The notes: a model not told the origin generated them from the letters alone. A DNA stretch of 64,000 nt from JASGKO01 sp049840595 (GCA_049840595.1 JASGKO010000004.1:1-64000); one strand, 5' to 3'; counted from the stretch's first letter, positions 26,660-34,377 are shown. Numbers and translations: made by a program.

Positions 26660-28282
26660 TCAGTGAACCGCCGCCGCCCCACCGTTGTCCGCGTACGGCT
26701 TCCCATTCTCCCGTTCGTCCATCTGCCGGGCCACCTTCTTCAGCAGCGTATCCACCTCCGTCAGCCGTGAACTCAGGGCCCGGATCTCCCGCTGCTGCTC
26801 CGCGATCTTCTGCTCAGCCGCCGTGTCATGGCCCTGCAGCTCCTGCACCAGCTGATGCTCCTTCAAAAACTCATTGAGCAGCATCGCATTTACCGCCTCG
26901 TAGCGCACCGTATAGATCCCGCCCTTGGCATCCCGTGCCACCAGATCGGGATCGACCTTCGCCACTTCCTCCGCCACCAGCCCAAACTGTGGAATCCCCG
27001 CCGGATCAAGCTCCGGCTTGTAGCGGAACGTCACCGGCTTCAGCGCCAGGATCGCGTCGCTCGCCTCGCCCATTGGCGCAATGTCGCGCTTGAACTTCTG
27101 CGAAGAAGTCAGCGTTCCGAGATGCCCGCTGGCATCCACATACACCGCCACCCCGCTCGCGGCAGTAGTTCCATAGATGCCGGCCACATAGGTGTTGGTT
27201 GGAAACGGATTATCCGTGCCGATCCGAATGGTATTGTTGTCGGTGGCTTCTCCATAGCTTCCGAGATAGATGTTACCGCTGCCGGAAGTTAAACCTGAGC
27301 CTGCCCAGTCCCCTATCGCGATGTTGGAAGTCCCATTCGTAACATTGTATAGCGCACTTTTGCCGATCACGGTGTTTTTCGTGCCGCTGAGTTCTGAGTA
27401 GAGGGCATAAGCTCCGATGACGGTATTTTCGTTACTTTGCGGCGAGGAGCACAGCGCGAAAGCCCCGGCGACGGTGGAATCCTGGTTGGAAGTGCTGGAA
27501 TACAACGCAAAAGCGCCGGTCGCCGTGGTGCTGGAACTATCGGTATTTGAATATAAGGCGTTACTCCCGACAATGGTGAGATTAGTGCCTATTCCTCCAT
27601 GTAAAGCGGCGTTATCCCCGACGAGGGTATCATTTCCACTGTTGCTGGCGATGGCATTGCTTTCGCTGTCTCCAATGATGAGGTCTCCATAGGAATCATT
27701 AGAAAGGTTGATGCTGCCTTGAAGATCCAGGATCGGCGCCGGACCTTGCAGGACGCCTTCCTTGCTCACCAGTTTGACCTTGGTTTGTGGGCTGCTGGTC
27801 TCAATGGCGATTCCTAATGAAGAACGGTAACCATTTAGCGCACTGGTCACATCAATCACGATGGAGTGGTTCTTGATCAACTCTGCGGCGGGGATGGTTG
27901 CAATGGTCGTGCTGTCGATGTCGGGCGGGGTGGTCTTTTTGGCAGCGCCTTCATTCCAGACGGAATTATTGAAGGTATGAACCGTCAGGTCGCCCGGCGA
28001 TTCTACATCCGCAATAAATATCACCAGATGGGCGTTGGTAATCCGATTTTGCCAAAAGGCTTGGGGCACAATATTGTAATCCCCGACATTGAACTGAAGC
28101 AGGGCCGTCTGTCTCGTGCTGACGGTGAGCGTTGAGGCCGTGCCAGCCAGTGGAGTCAGGTAACCATTGAGATCGGTGCTGGAGTCCTGGGCATCTGGAA
28201 CAATCAGGCCAAAGGCAGGGGAGAGACTGGCCGAGATGGTCATTACGCTCGCCGCCAACCACGAGTGGGTAAATTTTCTCAT
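26660..28282 (-). CDS. Secreted DNRLRE-like protein with YadA-type repeats and a C-terminal S74 chaperone domain
   Basis: A 540-aa protein. Residues 1-25 are a signal peptide. Residues about 28-190 form a DNRLRE-type beta domain (QTALLQFNVGDYN, WNEGAAKKTTPPDI, IVIDVTSALNGYRSSLGIAI). Residues about 195-350 are Asn/Ser/Gly-rich repeats of trimeric-adhesin type (TVIGAYALYSELSGTKNTVI). Residues 393-401 (SSQKFKRDI) start an S74 intramolecular chaperone domain with the Ser/Lys pair used in self-cleavage, followed by PVTFRYKPE and FGLVAEEV. Residues about 470-525 are a coiled coil. The family trimerises and the C-terminal piece is released. A surface or secreted fibre is likely; no other phage genes are nearby. 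Confidence 0.82.
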   Translation of the reverse strand: MRKFTHSWLAASVMTISASLSPAFGLIVPDAQDSSTDLNGYLTPLAGTASTLTVSTRQTALLQFNVGDYNIVPQAFWQNRITNAHLVIFIADVESPGDLTVHTFNNSVWNEGAAKKTTPPDIDSTTIATIPAAELIKNHSIVIDVTSALNGYRSSLGIAIETSSPQTKVKLVSKEGVLQGPAPILDLQGSINLSNDSYGDLIIGDSESNAIASNSGNDTLVGDNAALHGGIGTNLTIVGSNALYSNTDSSSTTATGAFALYSSTSNQDSTVAGAFALCSSPQSNENTVIGAYALYSELSGTKNTVIGKSALYNVTNGTSNIAIGDWAGSGLTSGSGNIYLGSYGEATDNNTIRIGTDNPFPTNTYVAGIYGTTAASGVAVYVDASGHLGTLTSSQKFKRDIAPMGEASDAILALKPVTFRYKPELDPAGIPQFGLVAEEVAKVDPDLVARDAKGGIYTVRYEAVNAMLLNEFLKEHQLVQELQGHDTAAEQKIAEQQREIRALSSRLTEVDTLLKKVARQMDERENGKPYADNGGAAAVH

Positions 28283-28518
28283 ATACAGGTGTTTTACTTC
28301 GCTACTTCCGCAGTGTGGTAACTCAGCAAGTCACGTTCCAACCTTCAAAAACACTCGGATAAATGATTCATTAAAGTGGAGTTCTTGATTAAGTGATCAT
28401 GAGCGAGATCATCCTTTCCTTCGTGCTTGAAGCGGTTCGCTCCACCGGAGATTACTTCGCTCAAAGGTAGTCGATTATTTGCTGGGCGAGGAGACCGACC
28501 CCGGGCAGAAGTGAGAGC

Positions 28519-29595
28519 ATGTTCCTCACCCCCCAAGTCAGGCGCTCTTTCCTCGCCGCCTTCGTCCTCCTCGCGACCCCTCATCTCCACGCCGCCGCCT
28601 TGCCCGGTGCCGAAGGCTATGGCGCTACGGCCACCGGTGGCACCAAGCCCGTCCTCGTCACCAATCTGAACGATTCCGGCCCCGGCTCTTTTCGCGAAGC
28701 CGCCGGCACGAAAGGAAGCCGCGTGAATTTCTCCGTCTCCGGCACCATCGTGTTGAAGTCGGAGGTTGCCGTCGCCAGCGACGTCACTCTCGATGGCACC
28801 AGCGCCCCCGATTCGGGCATCACCCTCACCGGCTTCCCCGTCTCGCTCAGCCAGCAAAGCAACCTCATTATTCGCAACCTCCGCTTCCGCGAGGGCCTCA
28901 CCGGCCCGGAAAAGAAATGCTCCCTCCAGGGCACCGATTGCTCGAACATCATCGTGGACCATTGCTCCATCGAGCAGGGCCGCTGGGACTGCCTGGAATT
29001 CACCGGCCACTCGCACGACATCACCGTCCAGTGGTGCCTCATCGGTGAAGGCGTCGCCCCGCAATACTTCGGTACCCTCCTCAACGGCGAGGACCGCATC
29101 ACCTTCCATCACAATCTCTACATCGACAACAAAAGCCGCAACCCCAAGCTCAAGGCCAACGCGCAGTATATCGACAACGTCATCTACAACTGGGGCAGCG
29201 GCGGCGGCCTCGTCGGCGGCCACTCCGGCGCGACGTGGAATAGCGACGTCATCAACAACTTCATCATGGCTGGCCCGTCCTCGAATACCGGTTGGCTTGC
29301 CATGTGTACCGCCAGCGACACCTGGTATGTCTCCGGCAACGTGGTCGATTCCAACCTCGATGGAAAAGCCGACCTCACCGTAACTCCCAGCGCCGACTTC
29401 GCCGCCAAAGGCGTCACCCTCCGCCCCGCAATCCTGCACCACCCGAGCATCCCCGTCACCATCGAGCCCGTCGCCAAATGCGTCCAGGAAGCCACCGTCG
29501 GCGCCATGGGCTGCCAGCCCTACGACGACACCGACCACCGCCTCCTCGGCTACTTCAAGTCCTACGGAAAAGAAGGCCGCATGGGCCTGCCTTAA
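28519..29595 (+). CDS. Secreted pectate lyase-like protein (PL1-type beta-helix)
   Basis: A 358-aa right-handed beta-helix enzyme, probably cleaving pectate by beta-elimination outside the cytoplasm. A signal peptide spans residues 1-25. The body opens with AALPGAEGYGATATGGTKP and VTNLNDSGPGSFREA, the usual start of bacterial PL1 lyases. The helix coils include SNIIVDHCSIEQGRWDCLEF (the vDHCS segment) and ITFHHNLYIDNKSRNPKLK, matching the hhN and RnPR-like active-site strip. Calcium dependence is expected from the family. It stands alone, about 240 bp from a divergent S74 protein gene. Confidence 0.85.
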   Translation: MFLTPQVRRSFLAAFVLLATPHLHAAALPGAEGYGATATGGTKPVLVTNLNDSGPGSFREAAGTKGSRVNFSVSGTIVLKSEVAVASDVTLDGTSAPDSGITLTGFPVSLSQQSNLIIRNLRFREGLTGPEKKCSLQGTDCSNIIVDHCSIEQGRWDCLEFTGHSHDITVQWCLIGEGVAPQYFGTLLNGEDRITFHHNLYIDNKSRNPKLKANAQYIDNVIYNWGSGGGLVGGHSGATWNSDVINNFIMAGPSSNTGWLAMCTASDTWYVSGNVVDSNLDGKADLTVTPSADFAAKGVTLRPAILHHPSIPVTIEPVAKCVQEATVGAMGCQPYDDTDHRLLGYFKSYGKEGRMGLP

Positions 29596-29760
29596 AGCAA
29601 CCTCCGCGCCTCTGCGGTGACTTGCGTCGTGTCCCCGAATTTCCCCGCAGACCCTTCCAGTAATGAAAGCGCTCCCTTCTCTATCGGCGCTGTCACATGT
29701 AGCCACGGCCCCGTAGGCCGTTGAGGAAGCGGCTGCCATGAAATCATCGGAAAACCGGCA

Positions 29761-29855
29761 TTTTGGACAGAATGAACAAGATGAACAGGATGGCGAAAAT
29801 TCCAAATCCCCCCCTCACTTATTCATCCTGTAAATCCTGTTCATCCTGTCCAAAA
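29761..29855. repeat. Inverted repeat, 32-bp arms, 'tcctgttcatcctgtcc' type
   Basis: The left arm 29,761-29,792 and right arm 29,824-29,855 are inverted and match at 28 of 32 positions, with a 31-bp loop. Repeats built from AACAGGATGAACAGG-like words are common between genes in Verrucomicrobia. A partial relative occurs at 41,922-41,951. It lies in a 285-bp gap with no gene and could fold into a hairpin serving both convergent genes. Confidence 0.85.
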
Positions 29856-29880
29856 AAATCTCCGCGCCTCTGCGGTAAAT

Positions 29881-30792
29881 TTATACCTCCGTCACCGGCT
29901 CGATGTGCACCAGCACATCCGCGATCTTCTCATTCTCCTCGCGGATTGCATCCTTCACCGCATGCGCGATCTCATGACCTTCCCGCACCGTGATCGTCTC
30001 CTTCACCCCGATGTGGATATCCACGTAAAATTCCAGCCCCATTTTGCGGATGCGGCACTTCTCGATATCCAGCACCCCGGCCACCTTCGCCGCCACCCCG
30101 CGCACTTCATTCTGCAACTCCCCCGAGGGCGCTGTATCCATCAATTCATCCAGCGCCGGACGAAACAGCCGGATGCCGTTGTAGCTGATCAGCGCGCACG
30201 CCGCCAGCGCCGCCCAGTCATCCGCCGTCACCCAGTTTTCCCCGCCGATCACCGCGATCGAAATTCCGATGAACGCCGCGATCGAGGTCAGCGCATCGCT
30301 CCGGTGATGCCACGCATCCGCCTGCACCGCGCTGCTGCCCGCCTGTTCCCCCGCATGCAGCACCTTGCGAAACAGCGTCTCCTTGATCGCCACCACCACG
30401 ATCAGAATGATCAACGTAAATGGAGCTGGGGAATGATGTGGCGTCAAAATCTCGCGCACACTCTCCACCGCCAGCCCCAGCGCCGCGATCAGCACCCCCA
30501 GCGCCACCACCATCGTCGCGATCGGCTCCGCCTTGCCATGGCCGTAGGGATGCGTTTCATCCGGTGGTTGCGCCGCAAATTTCAACCCCCAGAACAGCAC
30601 CAGCGAACTCCCGATATCCAGCAGCGATTCGATCCCGTCCGCGATCAGCGCATACGTGTGGCCAAAGACCCCCGCGCTGATTTTCACCGCCGCGAGGACG
30701 AGATTGATCAACACCCCCATGAGCGCCAGCCGGGCGCCGACTTCGAGCTTCCTCGCCGTCTTGGTTTTGTTTGAATCGCTCACGCGGCGCAC
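29881..30792 (-). CDS. Cation diffusion facilitator (zinc/iron/manganese-type exporter)
   Basis: A 303-aa inner-membrane metal/H+ antiporter. Six helices are followed by a cytoplasmic ferredoxin-like domain (from about residue 215; LDIEKCRIRKMGLEFYVDIHI). The metal site residues are in ADGIESLLD (Asp52, Asp59) and HHRSD (His162, Asp166). Position 55 is Glu where a zinc transporter usually has His, so the metal preference is uncertain. HPYGHGKAEPIATM is the conserved loop after helix II. The frame opens with GTG at 30,792; another GTG at 30,783 is possible. Confidence 0.9.
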   Translation of the reverse strand: MRRVSDSNKTKTARKLEVGARLALMGVLINLVLAAVKISAGVFGHTYALIADGIESLLDIGSSLVLFWGLKFAAQPPDETHPYGHGKAEPIATMVVALGVLIAALGLAVESVREILTPHHSPAPFTLIILIVVVAIKETLFRKVLHAGEQAGSSAVQADAWHHRSDALTSIAAFIGISIAVIGGENWVTADDWAALAACALISYNGIRLFRPALDELMDTAPSGELQNEVRGVAAKVAGVLDIEKCRIRKMGLEFYVDIHIGVKETITVREGHEIAHAVKDAIREENEKIADVLVHIEPVTEV

Positions 30793-30805
30793 TATGGTTT
30801 GAGGT

Positions 30806-31795
30806 ATGAAAAAAGCCAGCGCTTTAATGTTTCACGAGCTCGGCAACCCGGCCGAGGTTTTGCGGTTGGAAGAGATTGAAGTCCGCGCCCCCCAGCCCGG
30901 TGGAGTGCTCATCGAGATGCTGGCCTCGCCCATCAATCCGGCGAATCTGAATGTGATCGAAGGCACCTACGCGCGTCTCCCCACCCTGCCCGCTATCGCG
31001 GGCGGTGAAGCCGCTGGAGTCGTCGCCGCCGTGGGCGAGGGGGTCACGGAAATCGAGCCCGGCCAGGTCGTCATCCTGCCCTTTGGCGAAGGGACGTGGT
31101 GCACCTACTGCGTGCGCCAGGCTTCCGATCTCGTCGTCGTGCCCGATGGCATCTCCGCTGAGCAGGCCTCCATGCTCCGCGTCAACCCGCCCACGGCGTG
31201 GCATATGTTGCACGATTACGTGAAGCTCGCGCCCGGCGAATGGATCCTGCAAAACGCCGCCAACTCCGGCGTCGGCCGCGCCGTCATCGACATCGCGCAC
31301 GCCCTCGGCCTCCGCACCGTGAATGTCGTCCGCCGTCCCGAGCTCATCGAGGAACTGAAAGCCGCCGGGGCCGACGTCGTCCTCCTCGACACCCGCGACC
31401 TCGCCAAAGAAACCGCCGCCGCCACCGGCGGTGCAAAAATCCGCCTCGCCCTCAACGCCGTCAGCGGCGACAGCGCCATCCACCTCGCCAAGACCGTCGC
31501 CGAAGGCGCCACCATCGTCACCTACGGCGCGATGTCGAAACAGGCCCTCAAGATTCCCAATGGGCTGCTCATCTTCAAGGACCTTGTCTGGCGTGGATGC
31601 TGGATCACCCGCTGGTATGAAACCGCCAGTCGCACTGAGATGCTGGAGATGTATTCCCACCTCTTCCCGCTCGCGCAAAAAGGCCTCCTCCACGCCCCCG
31701 TCGAGAAAACCTACGCCCTCACCGACTTCGCCGCAGCCATCACCCGCGCCCAATCCGGTGAACGCGCCGGCAAAATCATCTTCACCCGCTTCTAA
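30806..31795 (+). CDS. Zinc-free MDR-family reductase, trans-2-enoyl-CoA/ACP reductase-like (MECR/ETR1-like)
   Basis: A 329-aa NADPH-dependent medium-chain reductase. MECR hallmarks are SPINPANLNVIEGTY near the N-terminus, NPPTAWHMLHDYVKL, and QNAANSGVGRAVIDIAHALG as the cofactor motif. ALKIPNGLLIFKDLVWRGCW follows. No catalytic-zinc cysteine pattern is present. Reduction of enoyl thioesters in fatty acid synthesis is the family role; the actual substrate here is inferred. It is divergent from the CDF gene with only 13 bp between the assigned starts. Confidence 0.8.
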   Translation: MKKASALMFHELGNPAEVLRLEEIEVRAPQPGGVLIEMLASPINPANLNVIEGTYARLPTLPAIAGGEAAGVVAAVGEGVTEIEPGQVVILPFGEGTWCTYCVRQASDLVVVPDGISAEQASMLRVNPPTAWHMLHDYVKLAPGEWILQNAANSGVGRAVIDIAHALGLRTVNVVRRPELIEELKAAGADVVLLDTRDLAKETAAATGGAKIRLALNAVSGDSAIHLAKTVAEGATIVTYGAMSKQALKIPNGLLIFKDLVWRGCWITRWYETASRTEMLEMYSHLFPLAQKGLLHAPVEKTYALTDFAAAITRAQSGERAGKIIFTRF

Positions 31796-31820
31796 TCCTC
31801 CCGCCAAGCCGCAGAGATTT

Positions 31821-32003
31821 ATCCACAGATTTCACAGATTCACACAGATTTCAGAATGAGAGCCTGATGCGAACTTTGTTCCCACCCGTCGATTCAAATG
31901 AACTACAATCGCTCTGCCTTTTAATCTGTGTGAATCTGTGAAACCGAGCGTAGCGAGATAATGCCACCAATCTGATTCTTCCTGAATTGGCATAATCTGT
32001 GGA
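31821..32003. repeat. Inverted repeat of the 'aatctgtgtgaatctgtg' type
   Basis: A perfect 20-bp inverted pair (31,831-31,850 and 31,923-31,942) is extended outward by ATCCACAGAT at 31,821 against ATCTGTGGA at 31,995. The loop encodes nothing. A partial relative is at 34,229-34,247, and this word family recurs between genes in many Verrucomicrobia and Planctomycetes. Confidence 0.85.
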
Positions 32004-32057
32004 CCATGGCCTTTCACTGCGTCTCCGCGTTTATCTCGCTTCGCTTGGTTCTCCCCT

Positions 32058-32106
32058 CGTTACCAGACTCCGTCTGGTAACGCGATTGTCTGCGCGACTC
32101 CGTCGC
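32058..32106 (+). repeat. Paired-palindrome repeat, family B, copy 3 (diverged)
   Basis: The first palindrome 32,058-32,082 (core TTACCAGACTCCGTCTGGTAA) keeps the length, spacing and outer CGTT/AACG of copies 1 and 2 but has a different stem. The second palindrome is at 32,094-32,106. The stems change while pairing is preserved, which indicates that structure and not sequence is maintained. Confidence 0.75.
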
Positions 32107-32290
32107 CCCACGGCGAGTTCCACCCTGCATAGCGCATCTCTCGAAATCAATTTCTGGAATCGTGCCGGAAGAACGCCAACGGTGTTCCCTCTTCCTGCCT
32201 AGGGTTGGCGCGACGCCAGACGCGCCTACCCTGGGAACCCTCCCACAAACTCATGAACTCTGTAGGAGTTCCCTCCCTTCCATTCGAGAA

Positions 32291-32311
32291 AAAGGGGGCA
32301 GTCCGTGCATA
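32291..32311 (+). repeat. 21-bp direct repeat flanking the accessory island, left copy
   Basis: The word AAAGGGGGC-A-GTCCGTGCATA at 32,291-32,311 recurs with one mismatch at 34,125-34,145. The two copies bracket 1.8 kb that holds the two small membrane proteins and the deoxyribosyltransferase-like gene. It could be a boundary duplication of an inserted segment or another dispersed repeat. Confidence 0.7.
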
Positions 32312-32500
32312 CGTGCAGGCTTGGTCGAACGTGCCTGCTTGCTTCGAGTCGTTCGGGCTTGCGATTTTCGCTTTAGTCGGAAATAATGGTTTCCATGGGT
32401 TCAGAATATAGCGGGTGTTGCTCCGAACGCGGCCATTTTAGACGAAACTCCGGTCAAAAAGTTCGTCTTATAAAGCGAAACTCACGTCCGTCTACTTCTT

Positions 32501-32509
32501 GTTAGGCGC
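32501..32509 (+). other. Possible attC right-end core site (GTTAGGCGC)
   Basis: The word fits the GTTRRRY consensus where integron cassettes are joined and lies 45 bp before the first cassette-like gene. I could not find its matching left arm upstream, so this alone is weak. Its reverse complement GCGCCTAAC is exactly the word that ends the cassette-like pair at 33,139, which is why I list it. Confidence 0.4.
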
Positions 32510-32553
32510 TTTCACGCTCGTATTACTCGACGATAACTCCGTAAAATCACCAT

Positions 32554-32940
32554 ATGAATGTCTGGAAAGAGGTCGCGATTGCACTTGCAGGAGTCATTCT
32601 AACGGTCACGTTCGATTTCGCCACTGTCGCCTTCGTCGATCAAGAGCGGTTTGATCAAATCAAAGCGAATCACAATAAGCTAATCGACTTTCTTGTGGTT
32701 CCTTTCGATCTATGGCTCGTGTCGTTTGCAGTGATAGTTGGCGTCGCATTAAGTTCCTTGCCAGAAGAGCGGAACAAGGTGGTTCCGGCTGCTGTCGCCC
32801 TCGCCGTCTTCCTTGTATTCATTATTTGTTCGTTTGCCATGAACAGTCTTTTCCCGAACATGTGGTTCAAGATTTTTATTCCAGACTTACTCGGTATCGC
32901 ACTAATCGGCTTCACGGCCAACCAAGTCATCCACCGCTAA
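32554..32940 (+). CDS. Small membrane protein, 128 aa, unknown function
   Basis: I do not recognise this family. Four hydrophobic helices are predicted: about residues 5-27, 48-68, 75-97 and 105-122 (FIPDLLGIALIGFTANQVI). The loops are short and charged. Base composition and codon use are AT-richer than in the surrounding genes, which suggests transfer. The stop overlaps the next ATG (TAATG), so both small membrane proteins are probably made together. Confidence 0.65.
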   Translation: MNVWKEVAIALAGVILTVTFDFATVAFVDQERFDQIKANHNKLIDFLVVPFDLWLVSFAVIVGVALSSLPEERNKVVPAAVALAVFLVFIICSFAMNSLFPNMWFKIFIPDLLGIALIGFTANQVIHR

Positions 32941-33146
32941 TGCCACCTCCCGAAAAACCCCCAGATTACATTCGCTCTGGAGTCGTTGCCGGCCTCACCG
33001 TTGTTGCGGCAATCGTTCTCTTCTTCATCGCCAAAGGCATCCTCTCATTTCTGCTTGAGCACTGGATACTCACTTTATTTGTCGTCCTCGGCGGCGTTGG
33101 CTTTGGACTTTATTGGTTAATCAAAGATGGTCGACCAAGCGCCTAA
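32940..33146 (+). CDS. Very small membrane protein, 68 aa, unknown function
   Basis: The sequence starts MPPPEKPPDYIRSGVVAG and has two hydrophobic helices (about 13-33 and 42-62), ending YWLIKDGRPSA. It begins one base inside the previous stop (TAATG). Its own TAA lies within GCGCCTAAC, the left core of an attC-like hairpin, exactly as stop codons often do in integron cassettes. No family is recognised. Confidence 0.6.
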   Translation: MPPPEKPPDYIRSGVVAGLTVVAAIVLFFIAKGILSFLLEHWILTLFVVLGGVGFGLYWLIKDGRPSA

Positions 33147-33266
33147 CCATGCGCTCCAACGAACTGCTCCGGCTGTCACGCTGGCTGCTTCCGCTGCCGC
33201 CTTTCGGCCCACCATGCAGCCAGCGCGCCAGTCTCCGCAGTCGCTTAGCTTGGGATCGTTAAGCGT
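33139..33266 (+). other. attC-like integron recombination site, about 128 bp
   Basis: The left core GCGCCTAAC (33,139-33,147, RYYYAAC) and right core GTTAAGCGT (33,258-33,266, GTTRRRY) are inverted with one or two mismatches. A perfect 10-bp central stem CGCTGGCTGC/GCAGCCAGCG lies at 33,179-33,188 and 33,216-33,225. Between core and stem, imperfect L-box-like pairing (CCAACGAACTGC against CCAAGCTAAGCGACTGC) is visible. Length, cores and position between two same-strand genes match long attC sites. Confidence 0.55.
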
Positions 33267-33284
33267 CGCTACACGCATCCGTAT

Positions 33285-34085
33285 ATGAGCACCAACAAGA
33301 AGAACTGTTTTATTATTGGACCAATTGGCGAGGATGGTTCGGACATTCGAAAGCGCGCCGATCAGCTTTTAAAGCATGTCATTACGCTCTCTGTTGAACC
33401 TCTTGGCTACGGTTGCATCAGAGCCGACAAGATTTCCGAACCTGGTTTGATCACCAGTCAGATTATCCAACACATCGTGGACGACCCGCTTGTTGTGGCT
33501 GACCTTACCGGCTCTAACCCTAATGTTTTCTACGAACTTGCCCTTCGACATGCGATTCGTAAACCGTTGATTCAACTGATCCGCAAAGGTGACAAGTTGC
33601 CCTTCGATGTCGCTGGCATGCGAACGATTCCAGTGGACCTCACCGATCCCGACAGTATCGAAGAAGCGCGTTCCGAAATCGGAAAACAAGTAAAGGCTAT
33701 CGAGGGGAAGCGACCGGAGGAACTCGACTCTCCTGTTTCCGTTGCAATGGAACTGCAGTTACTTCGTCATAGTGAAAAGCCTGAAGAGCGTTCGCTAGCC
33801 CAAGTATTGTCTGCGATAACGGATTTACGGACGGAGTTGGCCGGACTTGATAAGAAGGTGTCAGATCCCGCGCGATTCGCGCCGCCGGAACACCTGCGAG
33901 AGTTAACTATTCGGTCTGCTCGATCGGTGGAGCAAATCGCCTATTTAACACATGAATTTGAGCGACTGCTTTCACTCATTGAAAGTGGTGACACAAAGGA
34001 CAATAAAGAATCGCGTTTGCGAATGCGCGAGCTGCAGGAACGACTGAAAATGATGCTCGCAGAATTACGGCATTCAATGCGGTGA
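33285..34085 (+). CDS. Nucleoside 2-deoxyribosyltransferase-like domain protein
   Basis: A 266-aa protein. The N-terminal half has a Rossmann-like fold of the deoxyribosyltransferase type: NCFIIGPIGEDGSDIRKRAD, RADKISEPGLITSQIIQHI, and VVADLTGSNPNVFYELALRH, where the glutamate of YEL is the candidate catalytic residue. The C-terminal part (about 170-266) is helical and charged, possibly a coiled coil. Related domains occur as nucleotide-processing effectors in bacterial conflict systems, which I recall from the literature; a defence role here is inference. It is AT-rich and sits between attC-like sites. Confidence 0.7.
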   Translation: MSTNKKNCFIIGPIGEDGSDIRKRADQLLKHVITLSVEPLGYGCIRADKISEPGLITSQIIQHIVDDPLVVADLTGSNPNVFYELALRHAIRKPLIQLIRKGDKLPFDVAGMRTIPVDLTDPDSIEEARSEIGKQVKAIEGKRPEELDSPVSVAMELQLLRHSEKPEERSLAQVLSAITDLRTELAGLDKKVSDPARFAPPEHLRELTIRSARSVEQIAYLTHEFERLLSLIESGDTKDNKESRLRMRELQERLKMMLAELRHSMR

Positions 34086-34090
34086 CCGCG

Positions 34091-34154
34091 GCGCCTAAAC
34101 TCTATGGAAATGTGCAAGCGGGTGAAAGGGGGCCGTCCGTGCATAGGTTTAGAC
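34091..34154 (+). other. Short attC-like site after the deoxyribosyltransferase-like gene
   Basis: The left arm CTAAAC-T-CTATG (34,095-34,106, inside GCGCCTAAAC) pairs perfectly with CATAGGTTTAG (34,142-34,152) if one T is left unpaired. A single extrahelical base between two short paired boxes is a hallmark of attC. The right core GTTTAGAC departs from GTTRRRY, so the site is degenerate. It starts six bases after the gene's stop codon. Confidence 0.45.
34125..34145 (+). repeat. 21-bp direct repeat flanking the accessory island, right copy
   Basis: It matches 32,291-32,311 at 20 of 21 positions (the tenth base is C here). It overlaps the right arm of the attC-like hairpin at 34,091-34,154. 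The left copy has no such hairpin. Confidence 0.7.
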
Positions 34155-34172
34155 TCAGTCGATGGGGATCGC

Positions 34173-34194
34173 GGTCAGGAAACAAATCCTGACC
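34173..34194. terminator. Hairpin GGTCAGGA/TCCTGACC, possible bidirectional terminator
   Basis: Perfect 8-bp arms with a 6-base AACAAA loop are flanked by GATCGC and GATCGA. It lies between the accessory island and the convergent oprB gene. No run of T follows on the plus strand, so Rho-independent function is uncertain. Confidence 0.4.
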
Positions 34195-34377
34195 GATCGA
34201 TAGATGTTCTCAAAATCGAGTCCCTTCTTTTAATCTGTGAAATCTGCGGACAAAACTTCTGCGTCTCCCCGTTTAACGAGAAAATTTTTGAATCAGCGAA
34301 AAGTGTTCGTTCATCTCCCTCCGCTCGATTTTCGTGGTGAAAATCCTCCCCGTCTCTGCGTCTCCGCGTGAGAAAAA

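Larger units (their letters stand above)
31796..32553. other. Gene-free region with several repeats, 758 bp
   Basis: No coding frame is convincing. It contains the inverted repeat at 31,821-32,003, a diverged family B paired palindrome at 32,058-32,106, and one copy of a 21-bp direct repeat at 32,291-32,311. A hairpin lies near 32,434-32,474 (GACGAA/TTCGTC arms), and a GTTAGGCGC word at 32,501 could end an attC site. GC content drops towards the right end, where the accessory genes begin. Confidence 0.75.

Noticed and set aside
26660..28282. Prophage tail spike
   Set aside because: The S74 domain suggested it, but the protein has a signal peptide and no other phage genes are nearby.
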